A DNA stretch of 37,686 nt from RGIG1681 sp045650505. Its GTDB lineage: Bacteria; Bacillota; Clostridia; Christensenellales; UBA1242. The translations under genes were made by a program, and so were the position numbers. Within the stretch, counting starts at the first letter, position 1; every line of letters begins with the position of its first letter. The stretch is taken from NCBI GenBank assembly GCA_045650505.1, contig JAZRRE010000017.1, forward strand, positions 1 through 37,686, written 5' to 3'. A model generated the notes under the pieces. That model was not told where the DNA came from. It searched no databases and saw only the letters and a program-made list of their open reading frames with translations. Below are positions 30,272 to 37,686 of the stretch, one piece after another.

Positions 30272-32074
30272 TTATTCATTGTCCATTTTAAGAATAGAAA
30301 GGAAGGCTTCACTAGGAAGTTCAACACTTCCAAGTCGCTTCATCTTCTTTTTACCCTCTTTTTGTTTTTCAAGAAGTTTTCTTTTTCTTGAAACATCACC
30401 GCCATAACATTTTGCAATAACATCTTTACGAAGTGCTTTAACGGTTTCACGGGCAATAATTTTTCCACCAATTGTTGCTTGAATAGGAATTTCAAAGAGT
30501 TGTCTTGGAACAACTTCTTTAAGTTTTTCAGTTATGGCTCTTGAACGTTCATAAGCTCTTGTTCTATGCACTATCATTGAAAGTGCATCGCAAGGTTCTG
30601 AATTTAGAAGCATATCAACTTTAACCATATCACTCTTTTGATAACCAGAAATTTCGTAGTCAAAACTTGCGTATCCATGTGTTGTTGACTTAAGTTTATC
30701 AAAGAAGTCAAACACAACTTCTGCAAGAGGAAGTTCAAAGTCAAGTCTAACTCTGTTATCTGCAAGGTATTGCATATCTTTATAAATTCCACGCTTTGCG
30801 ATTCCAAGGTCCATAATAGCACCAACGTATTCTGGTGGTGAATAAATGTTTGCTTTGATAAATGGTTCTTCAATATAATCAATTTCATCACCAGATGGCA
30901 TATTGCTTGGGTTTGAAATTTCAAGCTTTTCACCATTTCTTTTATATACATTATAGGTAACGCTTGGCATTGTGGTAATAACATCTAAACCAAAGTGACG
31001 CTCAAGTCTTTCGGTGATAATTTCAAGGTGAAGTAGCCCCAAAAATCCACATCTAAAACCATAACCTAAAGCAGATGATGTTTCAGGTGTGTAGATAAGT
31101 GATGCGTCTGAAAGTTTGATTTTTTCAAGTGCATCTTTAAGTGCATTATATTTATCACCATCAATTGGAAAGATTCCAGAATAAACAACCGGTTGAACTT
31201 CTCTGTATCCTGGAAGTGGTTCTGCTTGGCGTTCAGTTTCTGTGATAGTATCACCCACTTTGATATCTGAAACGGTTTTAATGCTTGCAGAAATATAACC
31301 TACATCACCAGCTTTTAAAATTTCACCCCTTTCAATTTTCGGCTTGAAAGTTCCAACTTCAACAACTTCAAATTCGCGACCTGTTTGAAGCATTTTGATT
31401 TTTGTTCCGGTTTTAACACTTCCGTTTTTGATTCTAACAAGACACACCGCACCTTTATAGTTGTCATAATAACTATCAAATATAAGTGCTTGAAGTGGTG
31501 CTTCATCATCACCAACAGGAGCAGGAATTTGTTCAACAACCTGGTCTAAAACATCTTTAATATTAAGACCTGTTTTTGCGGAAATGCAAGGAGCTTCATC
31601 AGCTGGAATACCAATAATTCTTTCAATATCAGCTTTTGCATCATCTGGTCTAGCTGATGGTAAATCCATTTTATTGATAACAGGTAAAACTTCAAGATTG
31701 TTTTCAAATGCAAGATAAAAATTTGCAAGGGTTTGAGCTTGAACACCTTGTGTTGCATCAACAATCAAAATTGCACCTTCACACGCAGCAAGTGACCTTG
31801 AAACTTCATAGGTGAAGTCAACGTGTCCAGGTGTGTCAATTAAGTTTAAAATATACTCTTTTCCATCTTTATTATATTTCATTGTAACGGGTGTAAGCTT
31901 GATAGTAATTCCCCTTTCTCTTTCAATATCCATTGAGTCTAAAAGTTGTTCTTTGCTATCACGCTTTGCAACAGTTTCTGTGAATTCCATAAGTCTGTCT
32001 GCAAGAGTGCTTTTTCCGTGGTCGATGTGAGCAATAATTGAAAAGTTACGAATATTATCTAGTTTTTTCTCCAT
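30272..32074 (-). CDS. lepA: Elongation factor 4 (LepA)
   Basis: EF4 is a ribosome-bound GTPase that back-translocates or helps rescue and assemble ribosomes. The 600-residue product has the standard length. It has G1 AHIDHGKST (15-23), G3 DTPGHVDF, G4 NKMDLP, and the LepA-specific C-terminal domain (CYGGDVSRKRKLLEKQKEGKKKMKRLG). A GAGGT site precedes the ATG. It is upstream of hemW, as in B. subtilis, but hemW has its own promoter. No clear terminator is seen between them. It is divergent from the phosphodiesterase gene. Confidence 0.98.
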   Translation of the reverse strand: MEKKLDNIRNFSIIAHIDHGKSTLADRLMEFTETVAKRDSKEQLLDSMDIERERGITIKLTPVTMKYNKDGKEYILNLIDTPGHVDFTYEVSRSLAACEGAILIVDATQGVQAQTLANFYLAFENNLEVLPVINKMDLPSARPDDAKADIERIIGIPADEAPCISAKTGLNIKDVLDQVVEQIPAPVGDDEAPLQALIFDSYYDNYKGAVCLVRIKNGSVKTGTKIKMLQTGREFEVVEVGTFKPKIERGEILKAGDVGYISASIKTVSDIKVGDTITETERQAEPLPGYREVQPVVYSGIFPIDGDKYNALKDALEKIKLSDASLIYTPETSSALGYGFRCGFLGLLHLEIITERLERHFGLDVITTMPSVTYNVYKRNGEKLEISNPSNMPSGDEIDYIEEPFIKANIYSPPEYVGAIMDLGIAKRGIYKDMQYLADNRVRLDFELPLAEVVFDFFDKLKSTTHGYASFDYEISGYQKSDMVKVDMLLNSEPCDALSMIVHRTRAYERSRAITEKLKEVVPRQLFEIPIQATIGGKIIARETVKALRKDVIAKCYGGDVSRKRKLLEKQKEGKKKMKRLGSVELPSEAFLSILKMDNE

Positions 32075-32089
32075 AAATACCTCAAATAA

Positions 32090-32118
32090 ATTTTAAACTA
32101 AAAGCCAAAATAAATCAA
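32090..32118 (-). promoter_or_regulatory. lepA promoter
   Basis: The minus strand has TTGATT (32113-32118), a 17-nt spacer and TAAAAT (32090-32095), 15 nt before the ATG. Confidence 0.6.
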
Positions 32119-32190
32119 TCATAATGTGGATTTTTGTTACATAAATTGTAATAATTAGTAAAAATATTATTTATACCTGTCATCAAAACA

Positions 32191-32219
32191 TTGACAAAAA
32201 CGCAAAATAATTATATAAT
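32191..32219 (+). promoter_or_regulatory. Promoter of the phosphodiesterase gene
   Basis: TTGACA (32191-32196), a 17-nt spacer and TATAAT (32214-32219) are a perfect sigma-A consensus. The predicted leader is about 50 nt and includes TTGGAG before the ATG. Confidence 0.85.
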
Positions 32220-32274
32220 TTAGAAGGATTATTGTTTATATTTGAACAATTATGTTTAAATTATTGGAGAAAAT

Positions 32275-33015
32275 ATGAGTATTTATGAAAGTTGGTTAGT
32301 TAAACAACCTATCGCACATAGAGGTTTGTTTGATGAAAAACACCCTGAAAATTCACTTGCTGCTTTTAAGAATGCAGTTAAAAATAAATTGCCTATTGAG
32401 TTTGATGTTTCACTTTTAACTGATGGCACACCTGTAATTTTTCACGATGAAAAACTTGCAAGAATGACAGGTAAAGATGGTTTTATTTCAAATTGCAAAT
32501 ATGAAGATATTCAAAAGTTAACTTTGCTTGGAACAAAAGAAAGAATTCCAACCCTTCAAGAAACTCTTGATGTGATTGATGGAAAAGTTCCAATTTTGAT
32601 TGAAATTAAAAACTATGGAAAAGTTGGTCCATTTGAAAAAGCCGTTTGGAAAGTTTTGCAAAACTATAAGGGAGAATATGCAATTGAGTCTTTCAATCCT
32701 TATTCTGTTGAATGGTTTAAAGTTAATGCGCCAAAAGTTAAACGTGGTCAACTTGCATCATTCTTTGAAGATAAAGAAATTATTGGTGTAAAAAGATTCT
32801 TCCTTAAAAGAATGTGGCTCAACAAAAAAGTTAGTGAACCAAATTTCATTGTTTATAAAGCAGAAAACTTGCCAAACAAATATGTTAAAAAATATTTTGG
32901 AGAAATTCCTGTTTTAACTTACACAATTAGAAATGAAGAAGAAGAAATGAGAGTCAAGAATTTTGTTGATAATTTTATCTTTGATTCTTACACCCCAACA
33001 TCTTTAAAAAAATAA
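32275..33015 (+). CDS. Glycerophosphodiester phosphodiesterase
   Basis: This GDPD-family enzyme hydrolyses glycerophosphodiesters to glycerol-3-phosphate and an alcohol. The 246-residue product has the catalytic motifs AHRG (His15, Arg16), IEFDVSLLTDGTPVIFHD (Glu42, Asp44, His57) and LIEIKN (Glu110, Lys112). The C-terminal TYTIRNEEEEMRV segment fits the family's W-T-V-N region. There is no signal peptide, so it is cytosolic, like UgpQ and the short Firmicute members rather than periplasmic GlpQ. It is a single-gene unit with a perfect-consensus promoter and its own terminator. The substrate is not evident; lipid turnover is likely. Confidence 0.92.
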   Translation: MSIYESWLVKQPIAHRGLFDEKHPENSLAAFKNAVKNKLPIEFDVSLLTDGTPVIFHDEKLARMTGKDGFISNCKYEDIQKLTLLGTKERIPTLQETLDVIDGKVPILIEIKNYGKVGPFEKAVWKVLQNYKGEYAIESFNPYSVEWFKVNAPKVKRGQLASFFEDKEIIGVKRFFLKRMWLNKKVSEPNFIVYKAENLPNKYVKKYFGEIPVLTYTIRNEEEEMRVKNFVDNFIFDSYTPTSLKK

Positions 33016-33017
33016 TT

Positions 33018-33046
33018 AAAGACTGCTAGTTATGCAGTCTTTTTTT
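33018..33046 (+). terminator. Terminator of the phosphodiesterase gene
   Basis: AAAGACTGC (33018-33026) pairs with GCAGTCTTT (33034-33042) around a 7-nt loop, with the T run continuing to 33046. Confidence 0.92.
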
Positions 33047-33060
33047 CTTTTTTCTTTATA

Positions 33061-33091
33061 ATAAAACCACCACAAGCTGTGGTGGTTTTAT
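33061..33091 (-). terminator. Terminator of the rarA-helD-pnuC operon
   Basis: A 14-bp perfect stem (33061-33074 with 33078-33091; core ACCACCACA/TGTGGTGGT) has a 3-nt loop. T residues close the minus-strand side (TTTTATTATAAAG). It begins at the pnuC stop codon. Confidence 0.8.
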
Positions 33092-34074
33092 TATGTATTT
33101 TTCGCCATATCAATTTTTTTATCCCAATGTAAATTTCTGAATCTTCTGCGGAGTTTTGCAATCTTTTTAATATTGATTTTTCTTCTATAAAGAATAACTC
33201 CCCCATTAACAGCGACCTTTCGATACATACTTTTCCAAAGTCCGTAAGCATAAACATCATTTGTAAAGCAAGCAAGATAATAAAGTATCATTGAAAGTTG
33301 TGCGATGTTGAAACCAACTTGAACTAAAGTTTGTCCCCACATAAGCAAACAAATAATGTCTCCTGCAAGGAATATAACATAAGACTCCATAAATCTTTGA
33401 GCGGTTAAAATCTTTCCGACAATAGTGATTGTGAGTGCAATAGCACTTAAAGTTAAGGCGTTCTTTTGTTTTAAACCATATTTGAGCAATATAAATGACA
33501 ATACAACGCAAACAGCGGCAATTAATGAATAAAGAACAATTTGTTTTTTCTTAATTCTTTTAATAACAATATCTTCTTTATCATTTGTGTCTGTGTATTT
33601 TTCTTTTTTATTTTTTTGCTTTTTCATACTGATAATCCAGCTGGCAATAGTGTAAATGTTAAGTGGAATTGAAATACACATAACTTTAATAACTTCACCA
33701 TAAAGCTCACTTTTATAACATATAAAAGCATAGAACAGACATTCAATAACGCCAATATACATTCCGGAAAGTTTGCCTCTTGCAACAAGGTAAATATTTA
33801 CCATCAAAATATAAAGGTCAAAAATATTGAACCAACTGTTTTTGAAATCTAAAACCAAGCAAACAGCACCTAAAAGAACAAAACTTAAAAACCAATAAAT
33901 AGTAAATTTAGATTGTTTTCGAAGTTTGTTTAAAAGTTCAATTCTGTTTGCATCAGCACCATAAACTTTAACAAGTCTATCAAAGTTGTTTATGCCAATA
34001 TTTGTTGACACAGTTGCTTTGACTAAATGGCGTTGATAGTTTTGGTAGATATGTGATTTATCTGTTTTTTTCAT
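33091..34074 (-). CDS. pnuC: PnuC-family vitamin/nucleoside transporter
   Basis: PnuC proteins move nicotinamide riboside or related vitamins across the membrane by facilitated diffusion. The 327-residue protein has seven or so hydrophobic segments (about 57-76, 83-98, 103-120, 128-149, 178-197, 205-224, 232-270). Family motifs include NIYLVARGKLSGMYIGVIECLFYAF with YGE and IPLNIY...SW in the first half. The second half has LTAQRFMESYVIFLAGDIICLLMW. It is longer than the usual 200-250 residues because of a 55-residue cytosolic N-terminal extension, a Lys-rich loop (149-177) and a basic C-terminal tail. Its start overlaps helD by 17 nt. Substrate is not set by sequence; no riboswitch is seen. 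Confidence 0.78.
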   Translation of the reverse strand: MKKTDKSHIYQNYQRHLVKATVSTNIGINNFDRLVKVYGADANRIELLNKLRKQSKFTIYWFLSFVLLGAVCLVLDFKNSWFNIFDLYILMVNIYLVARGKLSGMYIGVIECLFYAFICYKSELYGEVIKVMCISIPLNIYTIASWIISMKKQKNKKEKYTDTNDKEDIVIKRIKKKQIVLYSLIAAVCVVLSFILLKYGLKQKNALTLSAIALTITIVGKILTAQRFMESYVIFLAGDIICLLMWGQTLVQVGFNIAQLSMILYYLACFTNDVYAYGLWKSMYRKVAVNGGVILYRRKINIKKIAKLRRRFRNLHWDKKIDMAKNT

Positions 34075-36250
34075 TATTATCTCCTGAAATTAATTTTGAA
34101 ATTTTTCCGGTATGATAAATTTTAAGTTTATGAAGTGCACGAGTTAAAACAACATATAATAATTTTTGTTCGTAGTCTTGATATTTGTTATCGTTTGCAT
34201 CACTAACAATAACGGCATCAAATTCAAGACCTTTTGCAAGATATGAAGGAATAATCATAATCTTATCTCCAACAAAAACATTATCATTTTTAGTAACAAT
34301 TCTGAATTTGTTCAAAAATTCAGGCTCTTGTACCTTCTGTTTATATAATAATGTTTCTTCAATATTTTTGCAAATAATTGCAACGGTGTTGTAAGAATTT
34401 TTTAAAGATAATGAATCTTTCAAAATAACATCAATATCAAAATTATCTTGTTTGATAATTTCAACTTCATCACCATGTCTATCAATTTGTGTATAAGTAT
34501 TTTTAGAATCAATAACCTTTTTGGCGAATTCATTAATTTCAAAGGTTGAACGATATGTTTTTGAAAGTTCACATTCTTGTGATGTGAGATTATGTTTAAA
34601 TTTTGAAATTGTATCTTCAATTTCCTTATAATCTTTGTGATTATTAAATGGAAGAATAGATTGATTTAAGTCACCAAGAAGAGTTATATTTGAATTTCTA
34701 AACATCATAGCAAGAATTTTAAATTGAGTGATTGAATAATCTTGAGCTTCATCAATCAAAACATATTTAATATTTTTATTTGCAGAAATGCCGATAATTC
34801 TTGATTTTAAGTACATATATGGAGTTACATCTTGATATTCGAGTGAATCATTTGAAAGAGCAATATTTGTTAAATTGAAAATCGATTCAAGATTATATTC
34901 TTTAAGGTCATCAAGTCTATTAAATTTTTCGTATTCACGAGTAACAAAGGAAATGAAATCTTCATTGTTTGAGTATAATTTTTTATATAATGATGCAACT
35001 TTAAGTTTGGTTTTTGTTAAATTTTCAAGTGCTTGTTTTTTGAGTTTTTCAAGGGTTAAGTGTTTTTGTGATTTTGTTGCAGCAATTAAATATACTCTTT
35101 CAACAATTTTCTTTCCAAAATTATATAAGCTTTCACCTGTTGATTTCATCGATGTAGCAATTTTAGTAATTTCATCTAATGTTAAAACAACCTCATCATT
35201 CACAACAATTTCTTCAAGTCCTAAAAGCTCAACTCTGTTGAGTTTGATATAATCTTTCAAAATTCTTGTGTAAATTGGGTCTGTTTTAAATTTGATTTCA
35301 TTGAATTTATCTTCATTTTCTTTTGTTTTTGAACCATAAACAACCTCATAAACATCTTCAATTTTTGAAGCAATTTTAAATTCAGAAATGAATGCTCTTG
35401 CAAAATCAAAGTATGTTGCTTGTGCAACATTATCCTCACCAATTTCAGGAAGCACATCAGAAATATAGTTATTAAAAATATCATTAGGTGACAAAATCAT
35501 TACATTTGAGTTATTAATTTTATCTCTTTCGCTATAAAGTAAATATGCAATTTTATGCATAGCAATACTTGTTTTTCCACTTCCCGCTGGACCTTGAACA
35601 ATTAAAAGGTCAACATCGTTTTTGCGAATGATTGTGTTTTGTTCTTTTTGAATAGTGTTAACGATATTTTTCATTTTATTGCTAGCATTTGCAGATAAAA
35701 TATTTTTCAAAACGCTATCAATAATCTGCATATCAGTATCAAAAATTTCTTTTATTTCATCACCTGAAATTTTATATTGTCTTTTAAGTGTTAGTTTTCC
35801 AGAAATTTTATCACCTGTAGAAATGGTGTAACTTGCATCACCTACTTCGCAGTTATAAAACATACTTGAAATTGGCGCACGCCAATCGTAAACATAAAAA
35901 TCATCACCACTTTGAAGTGATGCAATTCCTATGTAAATTGGAAGCTTTTCTTCACCATCATCAAAGTCGATTCTTGCAAAGTAAGCATTATTAATCATTT
36001 TTTTGTAGGAACGAACTTTTTTGTTTGCGTTTTCGGCATACACACTTCTTTTTTGAATATTTGCAAGTGCGTAAATAAATTCAGTGTCAGAAAGTCTATT
36101 AGTTTTGTCCCAAGCATAAGTCATTTGTTCTTGAATATTGTTTGACAAATACTTAACCTTGGTATCAAAATTTGAAATTTCATCATTCAAAATATTAATA
36201 ACATTTTTCAAGTAGTCTTTTTCTTTAATGAGTTCTTCTTCAGTAATCAT
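34058..36250 (-). CDS. helD: HelD-like superfamily 1 helicase (RNA polymerase recycling factor)
   Basis: HelD is a UvrD-like ATPase that binds RNA polymerase and releases it from DNA. The 730-residue product has an N-terminal coiled coil (about 1-45), which in HelD enters the secondary channel. The hallmark DWRAPISSMFY (122-132) and LKRQYKI follow. Walker A QGPAGSGKTS lies at 219-228, VLIDEAQDYS holds the Walker B, and SKTYRST and LTRALHKLKIYH mark the C-terminal helicase motifs. DWRAP separates HelD from UvrD, Rep and PcrA. Its ATG directly follows the rarA stop (TAAATG), and it overlaps pnuC, so the three are one translationally linked operon. Confidence 0.9.
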   Translation of the reverse strand: MITEEELIKEKDYLKNVINILNDEISNFDTKVKYLSNNIQEQMTYAWDKTNRLSDTEFIYALANIQKRSVYAENANKKVRSYKKMINNAYFARIDFDDGEEKLPIYIGIASLQSGDDFYVYDWRAPISSMFYNCEVGDASYTISTGDKISGKLTLKRQYKISGDEIKEIFDTDMQIIDSVLKNILSANASNKMKNIVNTIQKEQNTIIRKNDVDLLIVQGPAGSGKTSIAMHKIAYLLYSERDKINNSNVMILSPNDIFNNYISDVLPEIGEDNVAQATYFDFARAFISEFKIASKIEDVYEVVYGSKTKENEDKFNEIKFKTDPIYTRILKDYIKLNRVELLGLEEIVVNDEVVLTLDEITKIATSMKSTGESLYNFGKKIVERVYLIAATKSQKHLTLEKLKKQALENLTKTKLKVASLYKKLYSNNEDFISFVTREYEKFNRLDDLKEYNLESIFNLTNIALSNDSLEYQDVTPYMYLKSRIIGISANKNIKYVLIDEAQDYSITQFKILAMMFRNSNITLLGDLNQSILPFNNHKDYKEIEDTISKFKHNLTSQECELSKTYRSTFEINEFAKKVIDSKNTYTQIDRHGDEVEIIKQDNFDIDVILKDSLSLKNSYNTVAIICKNIEETLLYKQKVQEPEFLNKFRIVTKNDNVFVGDKIMIIPSYLAKGLEFDAVIVSDANDNKYQDYEQKLLYVVLTRALHKLKIYHTGKISKLISGDNNEKNR

Positions 36251-37564
36251 TTAGTGTCCTGCCCATTTTTTAGTATTTTTTATATTTTTTTGTTTGTTAT
36301 CAGGAAGTTTAATTGAAGCTTCACTGCCATTTGAACTTGGAATATAGTAAACATGGTCTTTAATTTCATCTGGGAGATATTGTTGTTCAATGTAACCGCC
36401 ATAGTTGTGTGGATATTTATAACTTTCTCTTTTTTCTTTCATATAGTTATGATTTTTAAGATGAGATGGAACATCTCCGGTATATGTTGTTTCAACATCT
36501 TCTTGTGCTGAATGCATAGCCATAATCACAGAGTTTGATTTAGGGCTCATACAAACATAAATAATTGCATGAGAAAGTGGAATCAATCCTTCAGGAATGC
36601 CCATTTGAAGGTATGCTTGCATTGCACTGTTTGCAACGACAAGAGCGTTGGAGTTTGCAAGCCCAACATCTTCGCTAGAATGAGCTAGAAGTCTTCTAAA
36701 AATCAAAAGTGGGTCGCAACCAGAGGAAATTAGTCTGTGTGCCCAATAAAGTGCAGCATCTGCATCGCTTCCACGAAGACTTTTGCAAAATGCTGAAAGC
36801 ATATCATAGTAAAGGTCATCATCTATGCTTTTGTTATTATGTTTGCAAATTTCTTTCGCAATGTCTTCATTTATTTTTATAACGCCATCTTCTTTTTCTG
36901 ATGAGATAACGGCAATTTCCAAATTTCCAAGAGCCACTCTTGCATCTCCACCAGAGGTTCTTGCAAAATGTTCTTTTGCTTCTTTTGTGATATTTATTTC
37001 AAGATGGCCAAAACCATTTTCGGTATCAGACAATGCTTTGTTGATTGCTGATAAAATGTTTTGTTTTGAAAGAGGTTTAAATTCAAAAACCCTGCATCTT
37101 GAAACAATTGCTCTTGTCATAGACACAAATGGGTTTTCAGTTGTTGCACCAATAAATACAATGTAACCTTTTTCAATTGCTTCAAGCATTGAGTCAGATT
37201 GTGCTTTATTCCATCTGTGACACTCGTCTAAAAGTAAGTATGTTTTTTTACCATAAAGCTCAATGTTGGATTTTGCATCTGCAATAACTTTTTTAACATC
37301 TGCAACACCTGATGAAACAGCATTGAGCATAACAAAAAGACTGCCTGTTTGTTTTGCAATAATTGAAGCGAGGGTTGTTTTTCCTGTTCCAGGAGGTCCA
37401 AAAAATATACAGCTTCCAAGTTTATCAGATGCAATTGCTCTGCGAAGAAGTGAGTTTCTGCCAACAATATGTTCTTGCCCTAAAAAATCATCAAGGTCTT
37501 TTGGGCGAAGTCTGTCAGCAAGTGGAGCAAGTTTTTTTGAGTTTTCATTAAATAAGTTATCCAT
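36251..37564 (-). CDS. rarA: Replication-associated recombination protein RarA (MgsA)
   Basis: RarA is an AAA+ ATPase related to clamp loaders that acts at stalled forks. The 437-residue product has PLADRLRPKDLDDFLGQEHIVG (14-35), Walker A GPPGTGKT (56-63), Walker B LLLDECHRWNKAQ and sensor GATTENP. The C-terminal MgsA tetramer domain (AYLQMGIPEGLIPLSHAIIYV ... YKYPHNYGG) follows. I chose the ATG at 37564 with TAGGTG upstream; a GTG two codons earlier is also possible. It is the first gene of rarA-helD-pnuC. Confidence 0.95.
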   Translation of the reverse strand: MDNLFNENSKKLAPLADRLRPKDLDDFLGQEHIVGRNSLLRRAIASDKLGSCIFFGPPGTGKTTLASIIAKQTGSLFVMLNAVSSGVADVKKVIADAKSNIELYGKKTYLLLDECHRWNKAQSDSMLEAIEKGYIVFIGATTENPFVSMTRAIVSRCRVFEFKPLSKQNILSAINKALSDTENGFGHLEINITKEAKEHFARTSGGDARVALGNLEIAVISSEKEDGVIKINEDIAKEICKHNNKSIDDDLYYDMLSAFCKSLRGSDADAALYWAHRLISSGCDPLLIFRRLLAHSSEDVGLANSNALVVANSAMQAYLQMGIPEGLIPLSHAIIYVCMSPKSNSVIMAMHSAQEDVETTYTGDVPSHLKNHNYMKEKRESYKYPHNYGGYIEQQYLPDEIKDHVYYIPSSNGSEASIKLPDNKQKNIKNTKKWAGH

Positions 37565-37591
37565 ATACACACCTACTAATTTATCTTAAAT

Positions 37592-37621
37592 ATAATAACA
37601 TATAGTATATAGAAAAGTAAA
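37592..37621 (-). promoter_or_regulatory. Candidate rarA operon promoter
   Basis: The minus strand has TTTACT (37616-37621), an 18-nt spacer and TATTAT (37592-37597), 27 nt before the ATG. The -35 match is moderate and the window ends soon after. Confidence 0.35.
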
Positions 37622-37686
37622 GTGAAATAGAAAATCAAAACATTGTCTTTAAATATGTAATAATAATTTTTAGCTTATTTTCAGCT

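Noticed and set aside
33061..33091. Perfect 14-bp inverted repeat as a mobile-element end
   Set aside because: No transposase or second copy is present, and it starts at the pnuC stop codon with outward T residues, fitting a terminator.
1..37686. CRISPR array, prophage, insertion sequence or riboswitch
   Set aside because: No regularly spaced repeats, integrase, transposase, phage genes or recognisable riboswitch cores were seen on either strand.

Overview
The window is an AT-rich bacterial chromosome segment, most likely from an endospore-forming low-GC Firmicute (Bacillota), probably an uncultured or little-studied member of the Clostridia. Four things point there: blocks of gene order shared with Bacillus subtilis, an HrcA/CIRCE heat-shock operon, strong Shine-Dalgarno sites with sigma-A promoters, and a 26-codon spoVM sporulation gene. 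The standard bacterial code fits: TGG encodes Trp and TGA is used as a stop, for example in fmt. Almost all genes lie on the minus strand. The plus-strand exceptions are rpmB, sufCB, a DUF3419-like gene and a phosphodiesterase gene. I see no insertion sequence, prophage, CRISPR array or integrase.

Layout from low to high coordinates. (1) A tRNA-Val/tRNA-Gly unit at 30-310. (2) The minus-strand block recG, fakA and an asp23-family gene, divergent from rpmB, as in B. subtilis recG-yloV-yloU/rpmB. (3) An accessory stretch at about 5.0-9.4 kb: a two-gene SufC-SufB iron-sulfur system on the plus strand, then on the minus strand a membrane-anchored lysozyme-fold (SLT-like) protein and an unrecognised protein carrying a HipA-like kinase signature. 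(4) The minus-strand housekeeping run rpoZ-priA-def-fmt-rlmN-rpe-spoVM. (5) A DUF3419-like gene, then ligA and pcrA, an unknown small protein and rpsU. (6) lepA, hemW, the CIRCE-controlled hrcA-grpE-dnaK-dnaJ operon, and rsmE-mtaB. (7) A glycerophosphodiester phosphodiesterase on the plus strand, then the tight operon rarA-helD-pnuC at the right edge.

Blocks 2 and 4 together look like the B. subtilis rpoZ-to-recG region. They have lost coaBC, rsmB, prpC-prkC-cpgA and thiN, and have been split between spoVM and rpmB by the accessory stretch. Most genes serve translation (deformylation, formylation, rRNA and tRNA modification, L28, S21, EF4), replication and repair (PriA, LigA, PcrA, RecG, RarA), RNA polymerase upkeep (omega, HelD, PcrA) and protein folding.

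Regulatory architecture is compact. Most transcription units end in clear intrinsic terminators, and several promoters sit directly after or inside them. The points most worth following up are the HipA-like kinase candidate beside the SLT-like protein, the minimal SufCB pair, two predicted leaderless mRNAs (recG and rsmE-mtaB), and the priA promoter nested in the rpoZ terminator. I did not find a clearly new multi-gene defence or mobile system. The kinase/lysozyme pair is the best candidate for undescribed biology.
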